From Dryocola sp032000125 (lineage in GTDB: Bacteria; Pseudomonadota; Gammaproteobacteria; Enterobacterales; Enterobacteriaceae), in contig DAMALH010000007.1 in NCBI GenBank assembly GCA_032000125.1, positions 62,001-126,000 on the forward strand: a stretch of 64,000 bases of DNA, given 5' to 3'. This document shows, one piece after another, positions 18,716-26,662 of this stretch (position 1 is the stretch's first letter; the number at the start of each line of letters is the position of its first letter). Under the pieces are notes generated by a model. That model saw nothing but the letters and a program-made list of their open reading frames with translations, ran no database searches and had not been told where the DNA came from. The position numbers and the translations under genes were made by a program.

Positions 18716-18731
18716 AACCGTCTGGATGTCT
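18716..18731 (-). promoter_or_regulatory. tandem MetJ boxes in front of metC
   Basis: Read on the minus strand, two adjacent 8-mers AGACATCC and AGACGGTT each match the met box AGACGTCT at six of eight positions. They lie 17-32 bases before the metC start, where MetJ with S-adenosylmethionine would repress. Confidence 0.65.
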
Positions 18732-18871
18732 AAACATAACTTATCACGGTTTCCACGGCATGCCTCATACCCTTTCTTAAGGTTGACAAAAAAAGCTGAA
18801 AATCCGGCGGTAGCCCGGTTTTACTGCGTAAACGCAAGGAATGAATAGACAATTTCAGGCACTCTGCAAAT

Positions 18872-18894
18872 ACTAATGAGAACTACTATCAATT
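18872..18894 (+). promoter_or_regulatory. Fur box upstream of exbB
   Basis: The stretch AATGAGAACTACTATCAATT matches the Fur consensus (GATAATGATAATCATTATC-type 7-1-7 repeats) imperfectly and lies about 60-80 bases before exbB. The E. coli exbB promoter is Fur-repressed at the corresponding place. Confidence 0.65.
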
Positions 18895-18954
18895 CGGTGT
18901 CGTTTTGATATTATTACGCTCAGATTTTGTATTATTTCGCGGTGGAGAGTAAGA

Positions 18955-19689
18955 GTGACGAATAATTTGATGCAGACGGATCTCTCCGTCTGGGGCATGT
19001 ATCAGCATGCCGACATCGTGGTAAAAATTGTGATGATCGGCCTGATCCTGGCCTCCGTCGTTACCTGGGCCATCTTCTTTAGCAAAAGCGTTGAGCTGTT
19101 ATCCCAAAAGCGTCGCATCAAGCGTGAGCAGCAGCAGTTAGCAAACGCTCGCTCGCTGGATGAAGCCAGTGAAATGGCAACGGCCTTTGGCGCTAAGAGC
19201 TTAAGCTCGGTGTTAATTAACGAAGCCCGTAACGAACTGGAACTTTCCGCAGGAAGCGAAGATAACGAAGGCATTAAAGAGCGTACCGGTTTCCGCCTGG
19301 AACGCCGCGTTGCCGCATTTGGTCGTCATATGGGCCGCGGTAACGGGTTCCTTGCCACCATCGGCGCAATCTCCCCGTTCGTCGGCCTGTTTGGTACGGT
19401 GTGGGGCATCATGAACAGCTTTATCGGCATTGCGCAGACGCAAACCACTAACCTTGCGGTTGTGGCGCCCGGCATTGCAGAAGCGCTGCTGGCCACGGCG
19501 ATTGGCCTGATTGCGGCTATCCCTGCGGTTGTTATCTACAATATTTTTGCTCGTATGATCGGCGGTCACAAAGCGTCGCTGGGTGACGTCGCAGCACAGG
19601 TTCTGCTGCTGCAAAGCCGCGATCTGGATCTGGAAGCCAGCTCGCAGGCACGTCCCGTTCGTGCGGCTCAGAAACTGCGCGTAGGTTAA
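18955..19689 (+). CDS. exbB: TonB-system energiser ExbB
   Basis: MotA/TolQ/ExbB proton-channel protein of 244 aa, identical in length to E. coli ExbB. It has three membrane helices: about residues 20-42, then a pair around 130-155 and 170-195 (IGAISPFVGLFGTVWGIMNSF; LATAIGLIAAIPAVVIYNIF). It forms the pentameric channel with ExbD that drives TonB-dependent uptake of siderophores and vitamin B12. The start is GTG at 18955 preceded by GGAGAG-like bases. exbD follows after six bases. Confidence 0.97.
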   Translation: MTNNLMQTDLSVWGMYQHADIVVKIVMIGLILASVVTWAIFFSKSVELLSQKRRIKREQQQLANARSLDEASEMATAFGAKSLSSVLINEARNELELSAGSEDNEGIKERTGFRLERRVAAFGRHMGRGNGFLATIGAISPFVGLFGTVWGIMNSFIGIAQTQTTNLAVVAPGIAEALLATAIGLIAAIPAVVIYNIFARMIGGHKASLGDVAAQVLLLQSRDLDLEASSQARPVRAAQKLRVG

Positions 19690-19695
19690 TCCCCG

Positions 19696-20121
19696 ATGGC
19701 GATGCGTCTTAACGAAAATCTTGACGATAATGGTGAAATGCATGAAATCAACGTTACGCCGTTTATCGACGTAATGCTGGTTTTGCTGATCATCTTTATG
19801 GTGGCAGCGCCGCTTGCGACCGTGGACGTGAAGGTGAACCTTCCGGCCTCTTCCAGCCAGCCGCAGCCGCGCCCGGAAAAACCCGTTTATCTGTCCGTTA
19901 AAGCCGATAACACGATGTTTGTGGGCAATGACGAAGTGACGAAAGAGAGCATGATCAACGTGCTTACGGCCGCCACCGAAGGGAAGAAAGACACTACGAT
20001 CTTCTTCCGCGCGGATAAAACGGTTGATTACGAGACGATGATGAACGTGATGGATACGCTGCATCAGGCAGGGTATCTGAAGATTGGGCTGGTAGGGCAG
20101 GAAGTCACAAAAGCTCAGTAA
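19696..20121 (+). CDS. exbD: TonB-system energiser ExbD
   Basis: 141 aa, equal to E. coli ExbD. A single N-terminal membrane helix (about 23-43, DVMLVLLIIFMVAAPLATV) contains the essential proton-carrying Asp in PFIDVMLV. The rest is periplasmic. It is co-transcribed with exbB and ends in a strong terminator. Confidence 0.97.
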   Translation: MAMRLNENLDDNGEMHEINVTPFIDVMLVLLIIFMVAAPLATVDVKVNLPASSSQPQPRPEKPVYLSVKADNTMFVGNDEVTKESMINVLTAATEGKKDTTIFFRADKTVDYETMMNVMDTLHQAGYLKIGLVGQEVTKAQ

Positions 20122-20137
20122 TAACGCTCTGAAAACG

Positions 20138-20170
20138 AAATGGCGTGGTTTTTACCACGCCATTTTTTTT
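20138..20170. terminator. terminator after exbD
   Basis: AAATGGCGTGG / CCACGCCATTT with a six-base loop is followed by a long T-run on the plus strand. It separates exbD from the convergent yghA, whose stop overlaps the T-run. Confidence 0.85.
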
Positions 20171-21065
20171 AGCCTAAATGTTCCCCGCCGCACACGCCGT
20201 GCACTTCCGCAGTAACGTAGCTCGATTCCTGGCTTGCCAGGTAAACATAAACTGGCGCAAGCTCTGCCGGCTGCCCCGCGCGTTTCATTGGCGTCTGCTG
20301 GCCAAACTTAGGTATTTTCTCCTGCGTCTGGCCGCCGGAAATCTGCAATGCGGTCCAGATTGGCCCAGGCGCCACGACGTTCACGCGAATGCCTTTCTCC
20401 GCTACCTGCTTAGCAAGCCCGCGGCTGTAGTTCAGAATCGCAGCCTTGGTTGACGCGTAGTCCAGCAGGTGCGGGCTTGGCTGATAAGCCTGAATTGACG
20501 ACGTGGTGATGATACTCGCACCGGCCTGTAGATGGGGCAGCGCCTCCTGAGTTATCCAGAAGAGCGCAAACACGTTCACCGCATAAGTCTTCTGGAACTG
20601 CTCGCTGGTCAGCTCAGCAATCTCTTCCACCGCCGTTTGCTTGCCGGCCACGAGCGCCAGAATATCCAGCCCGCCGAGTTCCTTAATGGCCTGTTGCACA
20701 AGGGAACGGGCAAATTTTTCATCGCTCAGATCGCCCGGGATCAGCACCGCTTTGCGGCCTGCCTCTTCGATTAAGACCTTCACCTGCTCGGCATCTTCCT
20801 GCTCGGCAGGAAGGTAGTTAATTACCACGTCCGCGCCTTCGCGCGCGTAAGCAATGGCGGCTGCACGGCCAATACCTGAATCACCCCCGGTCACCAGCGC
20901 CTTGCGGCCCTTCAGCCGTCCGCTTCCGACATAGCTGCTTTCGCCGCAGTCGGGAACCGGGTCCATCTTCGCCTGAACCCCCGGTGCCGGTTGCTTCTGC
21001 TTCGGATATTCGCCGGTGTGGTATTGGTTGCGCGGATCCTGCATTTCAGACTGGTGATTTGCCAT
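20169..21065 (-). CDS. yghA: SDR-family oxidoreductase YghA
   Basis: NAD(P)-dependent short-chain dehydrogenase of 298 aa. The Rossmann motif TGGDSGIGRAAA follows an N-terminal extension with TGEYPKQKQPAPG that is typical of the YghA/YtkK-like stress SDR group. The catalytic Ser-Tyr-x3-Lys is in SSIQAYQPSPHLLDYASTKAA. The physiological substrate is not known. The ATG at 21065 was preferred over an upstream GTG (21089) because it has a GGAGAA site at good spacing. It is convergent with exbD, as in E. coli. Confidence 0.93.
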   Translation of the reverse strand: MANHQSEMQDPRNQYHTGEYPKQKQPAPGVQAKMDPVPDCGESSYVGSGRLKGRKALVTGGDSGIGRAAAIAYAREGADVVINYLPAEQEDAEQVKVLIEEAGRKAVLIPGDLSDEKFARSLVQQAIKELGGLDILALVAGKQTAVEEIAELTSEQFQKTYAVNVFALFWITQEALPHLQAGASIITTSSIQAYQPSPHLLDYASTKAAILNYSRGLAKQVAEKGIRVNVVAPGPIWTALQISGGQTQEKIPKFGQQTPMKRAGQPAELAPVYVYLASQESSYVTAEVHGVCGGEHLG

Positions 21066-21277
21066 TGGTCGTTCTCCGTTTTGTTTCACATCCTTAAAGC
21101 CTGGTTGTTTTTGCTGAAATGTCTAACCGTTCCAGTTTTTTCATGCGGCAATGGCCCGCAGAAGGAGGGCCTGCGGACTTAATTCAAAGTAAATACACCG
21201 GCTGATAAAAGATTTACTGCCCGGTTAGAATTCCCCTATGGTAAAAGCGGCGGCGTTCGCCACGGGGAGGAAGATGA

Positions 21278-21994
21278 ATGAAAACCGCACGTCACGAGGA
21301 GCTGGTTCAACTTCTCGAACAATACGAAAATCTGACCACGCAGCAGCTTGCGCGCCTGCTCGAAGTGAGCCTTGAAACGGTGCGGCGCGATCTGGATTGT
21401 TTGCAAAAGCAGGGCAAAATTATCCGCCAGCACGGACGAGCCAGGCATATTAGCCGTGGTACCGGCGACAGCGGCGATCCGTTTATTGAACGTCAAAAAA
21501 GCCATCTTCACAGTAAAGCCGCTATTGCCCGTCGTGCCCTGGCGTGGGTGAGTGAAGGCATGGTGATAGCTCTGGATGCCAGCTCAACCTGCTGGTATCT
21601 GGCCCGTTTGCTGCCGGATATTCCTCTTACCGTATTTACCAATAGCGAGCGTATCTGCCAGCTTTTGGCGAAGCGTGAACATATTCAGCTCGTCAGCACA
21701 GGCGGTATGCTGCAGCGAAAATACGCCTGTTATATTGATGCTCCGCTGGTCCCGCTGCTTAAAAATATCGATATAGATCTGTTTGTGTTTTCCTGTGAAG
21801 GCGTTGATGGGAACGGCACGCTATGGGATACGCGAAGCTGGAATGCAGAGTACAAAACGACGCTGCTGCGGCGCGCCGCTCAGTCCTTATTGTTAATCGA
21901 CAAAAGCAAACTTGAGCGGGCGGGCGAGATCAGAATTGGCGACAGGGGGGATGTGACGGAAATTATCAGTGATTCCGTGCTGCAAAACGGGTAA
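21278..21994 (+). CDS. DeoR-family regulator resembling FucR
   Basis: Transcription factor of 238 aa. The N-terminal DeoR winged helix-turn-helix (about 1-58, LTTQQLARLLEVSLETVRRDL) is followed by an effector domain with ALDASSTCWYLARLLPDIPLTVFTNS and LLLIDKSKLERAGEIRIG. From memory this is closest to E. coli FucR, the fuculose-1-phosphate-responsive activator of fucose catabolism, over the whole length. No fucose genes are in the window, so it is either a displaced FucR or a paralogue for another sugar phosphate. It converges on the next gene with 15 bases between. Confidence 0.8.
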   Translation: MKTARHEELVQLLEQYENLTTQQLARLLEVSLETVRRDLDCLQKQGKIIRQHGRARHISRGTGDSGDPFIERQKSHLHSKAAIARRALAWVSEGMVIALDASSTCWYLARLLPDIPLTVFTNSERICQLLAKREHIQLVSTGGMLQRKYACYIDAPLVPLLKNIDIDLFVFSCEGVDGNGTLWDTRSWNAEYKTTLLRRAAQSLLLIDKSKLERAGEIRIGDRGDVTEIISDSVLQNG

Positions 21995-22009
21995 GCGATA
22001 GCTTATGCG

Positions 22010-22396
22010 CTATAAATTCGGCGTTTTGTAACTCCCTTCTATCAACCCGCGGGTGATGGACAAAGTCTGCGCCTCGTCAGCCCTGATCTGCTGATACTTT
22101 TCCTCCAGTCGCGCTATGATCGTCTGCTTTAAATGTGGATGAGCGGCGATAATTTCGCTTAATACTGCGCCGTAAACTTCTTCTTTAAATCTCATCGGAT
22201 AGATTTCACGGCGGTTTTTCCACTTAAGATCTACCAGCGCGGAGGTGATATCCGTATTTTCCTGGGTGTACTGAGTAATAGTTTCATTCTTTAAAACAAC
22301 CAGCGCGTTGATATTTTCATTTAAGGCAAATTCTGGGTGGTTTTCACTATTTATGACGCTGATTTTCGACGATGGAGCGTGTTTTATTTCTGACAT
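22010..22396 (-). CDS. hypothetical protein, 128 aa
   Basis: I do not recognise this protein. It is soluble and charged, with no signal peptide or membrane segment. The C-terminal half looks helical (EEVYGAVLSEIIAAHPHLKQTI, in part; RLEEKYQQIRADEAQ). It lies five bases downstream of the next gene on the same strand, so the two probably form an operon. Together with 22906-23409 they make a small accessory cluster between fucR-like and gpr. Confidence 0.65.
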   Translation of the reverse strand: MSEIKHAPSSKISVINSENHPEFALNENINALVVLKNETITQYTQENTDITSALVDLKWKNRREIYPMRFKEEVYGAVLSEIIAAHPHLKQTIIARLEEKYQQIRADEAQTLSITRGLIEGSYKTPNL

Positions 22397-22401
22397 GCCC
22401 G

Positions 22402-22803
22402 TTAATCCTCAAAAGAATAAAATAACGGCCAGTTTTTTTCCTGGGTAAGTTGGTTTAGCCAGATCTGCTCTTCTTTTAGCCGGATAGCTGCTGTTTTTTC
22501 TTCTATTAACATTTGCAGATCGGCCGGGCTAAGCTTTTCCTGCTCGCACATTTCCCCGATCACGGCGGTCAGGGTGGCAATTTTTGCGGCACAAAGCAGG
22601 CGCTCTTTAATATGCTTGTCGGTTTCTTCCAGTAGCGAGTTTTTTGCAACTCCGGCATAATGTTTCCCGCTAAGCACGGTTTTTTCAAGCGCGGCAAGTT
22701 TCTCCTGAAGCTGGCCGTTCAGCTCGCTATTGCTTGCGCTATCGCTGTTGTTTTTCATGGCAAAAATCGGAAAGCGCCACGGCATAAAACTGTTGGGCAA
22801 CAT
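22402..22803 (-). CDS. hypothetical protein, 133 aa
   Basis: Not recognised. The ATG at 22803 was chosen because AAGGA lies nine bases upstream; the longer frame to 22860 would start at TTG. The chain has a short aromatic N-terminus (MLPNSFMPWRFPIFAMK), then a polar region and helices rich in Glu, Lys and Leu (LQEKLAALEKTVL; IEEKTAAIRLKEEQIW) that could form a coiled coil. It is upstream of the 128-aa gene and divergent from the 167-aa gene, sharing a 102-base promoter region with it. Confidence 0.65.
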   Translation of the reverse strand: MLPNSFMPWRFPIFAMKNNSDSASNSELNGQLQEKLAALEKTVLSGKHYAGVAKNSLLEETDKHIKERLLCAAKIATLTAVIGEMCEQEKLSPADLQMLIEEKTAAIRLKEEQIWLNQLTQEKNWPLFYSFED

Positions 22804-22905
22804 TGAGTGATGTCCTTTATTATCAAGGGCCTGATGGACGTGTATACGGGCGAATGTCAATATAATGATGCCTTAATTCCACAATAAAAAAAACAGGAGT
22901 TTCTG

Positions 22906-23409
22906 ATGCATAGCGTTTTTTATTTCATTGTGGCCCTGCTGATGCTGTTATGTATCGTGCTGCTATTAATGAAAGAAATGTCGCCCGAGCAGGAAAGCGC
23001 GACCTCAGGGAAATTAAAAGCGCTTTCTGCCAGCAGCGCGGAGGAACGTGAAGACTATTTCTCAATGCTGATGTGTCAAATTACGCCGGATTACTTCTGG
23101 CGCGTGAATAGCGAATATATTGATTTTACTTACGCCACCATAAAAAGAATGCGTATTGATGAGCTGACCACCCGTCCGGAATTATTTAACGCCCAGCGCC
23201 GGTGCAGCGATTTGAATTCAGCGGTCTATAAATATTACGACAATATCAAAAAGCGCTGTGCCGAAGGCGAGCAGGTTACTTTTTCTGATATAGAAGTGCT
23301 CAATTTACGCCAGTGCTTTAACGAATTGAGCCACGAAGCGTATCCGGCGCTGGCGGCTCTGGTCTGGCCGCACTACCAGCGCCCTGCCGTAGACCTGGCC
23401 GACGTATAG
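22906..23409 (+). CDS. hypothetical single-pass membrane protein, 167 aa
   Basis: Not recognised. An N-terminal hydrophobic segment (about residues 4-22, VFYFIVALLMLLCIVLLLM) suggests a membrane anchor, with the remaining 145 residues in one compartment. That part contains a Ser/Ala-rich linker and a helical domain with C-terminal cysteines (RRCSDLN, KKRCAEG, RQCFNEL). An AGGAG site precedes the ATG at seven-base spacing. It is divergent from the two small genes at 22010-22803, which suggests a shared function, but I have no evidence for what it is. Confidence 0.65.
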   Translation: MHSVFYFIVALLMLLCIVLLLMKEMSPEQESATSGKLKALSASSAEEREDYFSMLMCQITPDYFWRVNSEYIDFTYATIKRMRIDELTTRPELFNAQRRCSDLNSAVYKYYDNIKKRCAEGEQVTFSDIEVLNLRQCFNELSHEAYPALAALVWPHYQRPAVDLADV

Positions 23410-23420
23410 ATAAGCTGGGA

Positions 23421-23446
23421 GGCGGGTAAGCAAAGCGCCACCCGCC
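23421..23446. terminator. hairpin between the 167-aa gene and gpr
   Basis: GGCGGGT / ACCCGCC with a 12-base loop lies between convergent stop codons. The T-tract is weak. Confidence 0.45.
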
Positions 23447-23452
23447 GGAAGG

Positions 23453-24493
23453 TTATTTATCTGAAGAAGCCTGCCAGAGATTCAGCTCGCCATCCGCCAC
23501 GTGTTTATCTATAGCGCTGAGTTCTTCGGCGCTGAAATGCAGATTTTCCAGAGCCTTCACGTTCTCATCCAACTGTTCCGGGCGGCTTGCGCCAATCAGT
23601 ACCGAGGTTACCCTTTCATCCTTCAGCAGCCAGCTAAGGGCCATTTGCGCCATGGTCTGCCCGCGCTGTTGCGCCATGTCGTTAAGCAAACGAAGGCTGT
23701 TAAGGTTTGCCTCGGAAAGCATGTTTTCCGTCAGCCCGCGTGCCTTTTTCCCTTCGATCTGCATACGCGATCCGTCAGGGATCCCGTTCAGGTATTTTCC
23801 GGTCAACAGGCCCTGAGCCAGCGGCGTAAAGGCGATACAGCCCGTACCGTTTTGCTCAAGCGTATCCAGCAGGCCGCTCTTATCAACCCAGCGGTTTAAC
23901 AGGTTGTAGGAGGGCTGGTGGATAAGCAACGGGATTTTCCACTCGCGTAGCATCCCGGTTATTTGCTGAGTGCGTTCTGGCGAGTAAGAAGAGATCCCCA
24001 CGTATAACGCCTTACCGCTTTGCACGGCCTGGGCTAAGGCACAGGCGGTTTCTTCCATCGGCGTATTTTCATCCACGCGGTGCGAATAGAAGATATCGAC
24101 ATAGTCGAGTCCCATACGCTGCAGGCTTTGATCGAGGCTTGCCAGCAGGTATTTACGCGAGCCGCCGGAGCCGTACGGGCCCGGCCACATGTCATAACCG
24201 GCTTTGGTCGAAATAATGAGCTCATCGCGATAAGCCGCAAAATCCTGGCGCAGCAGGCGGCCAAAGTTTTCTTCGGCCGAGCCGGGAGGCGGCCCGTAAT
24301 TATTGGCTAAATCAAAATGGGTAATGCCTGCATCAAACGCTTTTCGCAGCAGCGCACGTTGTGCTTCCAGGTTGTTGATATGGCCAAAATTGTGCCACAG
24401 GCCAAGGGAGAGAGCGGGCAATTTCAGCCCGCTGCGGCCGCAACGGCGATACTGCATGGATTCATAACGGGAGGGGGAAGCCTGATAAGGCAT
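23453..24493 (-). CDS. gpr: L-glyceraldehyde 3-phosphate reductase Gpr (YghZ)
   Basis: Aldo-keto reductase (AKR14 group) of 346 aa, identical in length to E. coli YghZ. It reduces L-glyceraldehyde 3-phosphate and methylglyoxal with NADPH. AKR landmarks are THFDLANNYGPPPGSAE (catalytic Asp and Tyr), STKAG (Lys) and DIFYSHRVD (His). E. coli yghZ also lies near yghA and exbBD, so this gene is part of the ancestral neighbourhood even though the genes around it are accessory. Confidence 0.94.
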   Translation of the reverse strand: MPYQASPSRYESMQYRRCGRSGLKLPALSLGLWHNFGHINNLEAQRALLRKAFDAGITHFDLANNYGPPPGSAEENFGRLLRQDFAAYRDELIISTKAGYDMWPGPYGSGGSRKYLLASLDQSLQRMGLDYVDIFYSHRVDENTPMEETACALAQAVQSGKALYVGISSYSPERTQQITGMLREWKIPLLIHQPSYNLLNRWVDKSGLLDTLEQNGTGCIAFTPLAQGLLTGKYLNGIPDGSRMQIEGKKARGLTENMLSEANLNSLRLLNDMAQQRGQTMAQMALSWLLKDERVTSVLIGASRPEQLDENVKALENLHFSAEELSAIDKHVADGELNLWQASSDK

Positions 24494-24616
24494 GATGACT
24501 CCTTAGCGAATTGAGGGGAGTTTGAAACATTGTTCCACTTTACGCTTTTCGTCGGCCTTCTCCCAGATAGCGTATTGAAATCGGGAAGATAGATCACAGA
24601 GTGATGAAAGGCGGGG

Positions 24617-25978
24617 TTAATCTTCCAGTACCTCCGCTTCCTTTTTGCCCTTTTCCCAGGCGACGCGGCGACGAAACATCTTTTTTAGCGCCCGTCCCGT
24701 TGTATTGAACCAGCCGGTAGGGCGCGGATCGGCAAGCATACTCAGGGCGCGGGCATAATCCAGCACCAGACCCGGCGTCCAGGCCATGGTTTCTGCGCGC
24801 TTGCGTATCTGCAACGCTACCCAAAGCTCGGGAGTGGACATTAATTTCCCCATAGCTAACCAGAAACCACGCGAATGCCAGAGTCTGCCAACCGAACCTT
24901 CCAGCGCGGCCTCCAGCGCCCGCGCTACGCTGCTGGAGCAATTCCGGTGCGTCAGATTGTAAGCCTCATTCTGCCGGTAGCTTTCCCAGAAGGCCTGCAG
25001 GCGCGTCTCGCTGTAGTTGCGGATTCGCACTTTTCTCGTTGATGGACACCATTTTGCCGACTCTGTCGCATAATCCGGCTGAAACACGCCGGGCACGTTG
25101 TTTTCCGGCGTGGCTCGCAGCAAACGCGCGAATTCATCCGGGGAACGGTCGATAAGCTCGGCGGGATAAAGACTGATATAGATGCCGTTTGCAGATTCTA
25201 AGGCTGCATGGCCGGTGGAAATAACACCGTTGCGATCGACGGCGGCAATGTAGCGGTTGATTACCGGGCGCGGGATAGTTTCGCCAGGGGCCGAACCCGC
25301 AGGCGTCCAGACGTGCACCGTCAGCGCCTTTTCTTCGTCGCCCGGCGGACCATCCCACTCCACGACGGCTGGCGGCATCGTTTCTGCTTCGGGCATAAAT
25401 ATTGCCCCCTGCAGGCCAGGATTTACGGCGGCGCGCTTTACACGATTGGCGAGGATAAACATATTCCAGCCGGCAAAGGCAAGCCCCAGTCCCAGACAGT
25501 AGGGCACCGTTCCCGAATAGTCAGAAGGCCAGGGCTGAAAGAAGAATGCGGCAAGCGCTATTTCGACAATGCCGCCCCATAACGCCGGTCGCCAGCGGCG
25601 ATAACGCACCACCAGAGCAGAGGCGATTTGCAGCGAGCCATCAAATAAAAATAGCGTGCCGAATATTATCGCCAGCACAACGTTACCATCGTGATGCCCG
25701 GCAAGAATCAACAACGACGCGAGCGTAAAGGCGGCGCCTTTTACATAGCGCAGTATGCGCTGCCCGCCCATGCCGCTATGGGCTATCATTAACGTGGCGC
25801 CGCCCTCAAGCAATAGGAGGCAGGCGAAGGGTTCTATGGGAAAAAACAGTGAACCATCAAGCGCATCGACAAAGATAACCACGCCCGCCGCCAGGGTTAC
25901 CCAGCCGAAACGGCGCAGCCCACGCCAGTGCGAACGCAGGAAATCAATGCCAAGCAGGATCATGGTTAACCGCATCAT
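24617..25978 (-). CDS. HdeD-like membrane protein fused to an NlpC/P60-like cysteine peptidase domain
   Basis: 453 aa. The N-terminal 190 residues hold about six membrane helices in an HdeD/DUF308-like pattern (repeated short hydrophobic stretches such as VTLAAGVVIFVDAL and VVLAIIFGTLFLFDGSLQIA). The C-terminal half is soluble, with STGHAALE followed about 100 residues later by NLTHRNCSSSV. This His-before-Cys order is what circularly permuted NlpC/P60-type (YiiX/DUF4105-like) papain folds show. I infer an envelope hydrolase or amidase anchored in the inner membrane; its substrate is unknown. Two adjacent ATG codons make the start uncertain. Confidence 0.65.
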   Translation of the reverse strand: MMRLTMILLGIDFLRSHWRGLRRFGWVTLAAGVVIFVDALDGSLFFPIEPFACLLLLEGGATLMIAHSGMGGQRILRYVKGAAFTLASLLILAGHHDGNVVLAIIFGTLFLFDGSLQIASALVVRYRRWRPALWGGIVEIALAAFFFQPWPSDYSGTVPYCLGLGLAFAGWNMFILANRVKRAAVNPGLQGAIFMPEAETMPPAVVEWDGPPGDEEKALTVHVWTPAGSAPGETIPRPVINRYIAAVDRNGVISTGHAALESANGIYISLYPAELIDRSPDEFARLLRATPENNVPGVFQPDYATESAKWCPSTRKVRIRNYSETRLQAFWESYRQNEAYNLTHRNCSSSVARALEAALEGSVGRLWHSRGFWLAMGKLMSTPELWVALQIRKRAETMAWTPGLVLDYARALSMLADPRPTGWFNTTGRALKKMFRRRVAWEKGKKEAEVLED

Positions 25979-26061
25979 AAAGGGATGTCCAAAAACTTGC
26001 CCTTCACATATATAGCCTACCCGCCTGCGGCTTGCGTCAGATGTTGCTCGTTTTGTTAGCG

Positions 26062-26114
26062 GTCAAAATGACAGCATCAGGTCAATATGACCGTAATGTC
26101 GTTGTCATTTTGAC
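26062..26114 (+). promoter_or_regulatory. three NorR-type enhancer sites upstream of the YeaR-like gene
   Basis: Three interrupted palindromes GTCA-N3-TGAC lie in a row: GTCAAAATGAC (26062-26072), GTCAATATGAC (26081-26091, extended to GGTCAATATGACC) and GTCATTTTGAC (26104-26114). Centres are 19 and 23 bases apart, roughly two helical turns. The known NorR site of norVW is GTCA-N3-TGAC, and norVW also has three. A sigma-54 promoter follows downstream. Confidence 0.75.
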
Positions 26115-26168
26115 TTTCTTACGCAACCGTAAATATTAAAAATTAGTAAATACAACGGATTGTTAATG

Positions 26169-26184
26169 TGGCACGCAGCTTGCT
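26169..26184 (+). promoter_or_regulatory. sigma-54 (-24/-12) promoter
   Basis: TGGCACGCAGCTTGCT matches the RpoN consensus TGGCAC-N5-TTGC(A/T) at every fixed position. The expected transcription start is about 26196, some 27 bases before the ATG of the YeaR-like gene. An AT-rich stretch with a partial IHF-like match (around 26152-26164) lies between it and the enhancer sites. Confidence 0.85.
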
Positions 26185-26222
26185 AAATAAGAATATATTT
26201 CATTTACTCTGTGGAGAATCTC

Positions 26223-26579
26223 ATGGCACATCGCATTCCGGTTGATTACAAACATACCCGTTCCACGCCCTTCTGGAATAAAGACTCCGTACCAAAAGCG
26301 CTGCTAACCCACCACAACACTAAAAAAGACGTGTACGGCCGCCTGTCCGTTATGGCTGGGGCGGTAAAGTACATTGGTTTTAAAAATGAAAATGACACCA
26401 CGCCAGAAATTGAGGTTGTCATTAACGAGGGCTGCTTTGGCGTCAGCCCGCCGCAGTACTGGCACCGCATCGAGCTGCTGACCGATGATACCTATTTCAA
26501 TATCGATTTCTTTACCGCGCCGGAAGCGGAGCTGGACGGGAAAGGGTTTGGGCAAGTGGTAAATACGGCTAAAAGCTAA
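26223..26579 (+). CDS. YeaR-like DUF1971 cupin protein
   Basis: 118 aa. The sequence strongly resembles E. coli YeaR over its whole length: YKHTRSTPFWNKDSVPK, YGRLSVMAGAVKYIGF, and PPQYWHRIELLTDDTYFNIDFFTAPE. DUF1971 proteins have a small beta-barrel (cupin/TehB-N-like) fold. E. coli yeaR is induced by nitrate and nitric oxide, but its biochemical role is undefined. GGAG at 26213-26216 fixes the ATG at 26223 rather than the GTG at 26211. The promoter is sigma-54 type with three NorR-like sites, and a terminator follows. Confidence 0.88.
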   Translation: MAHRIPVDYKHTRSTPFWNKDSVPKALLTHHNTKKDVYGRLSVMAGAVKYIGFKNENDTTPEIEVVINEGCFGVSPPQYWHRIELLTDDTYFNIDFFTAPEAELDGKGFGQVVNTAKS

Positions 26580-26602
26580 GATCGCGAGCCTGGGCAGGCG
26601 TA

Positions 26603-26630
26603 AAAAAACCAGCCGCATGGCTGGTTTTTT
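26603..26630. terminator. bidirectional terminator after the YeaR-like gene
   Basis: AAAAAACCAGCC / GGCTGGTTTTTT with a four-base loop lies between convergent genes. It is a textbook intrinsic terminator for both strands. Confidence 0.85.
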
Positions 26631-26662
26631 AGCACAGGCAGGACACCTTGCCCTGGTCTTTA

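Noticed and set aside
19213..20064. 283-codon frame opposite exbB-exbD
   Set aside because: Spans two conserved genes and their gap on the other strand; shadow of biased codon use.
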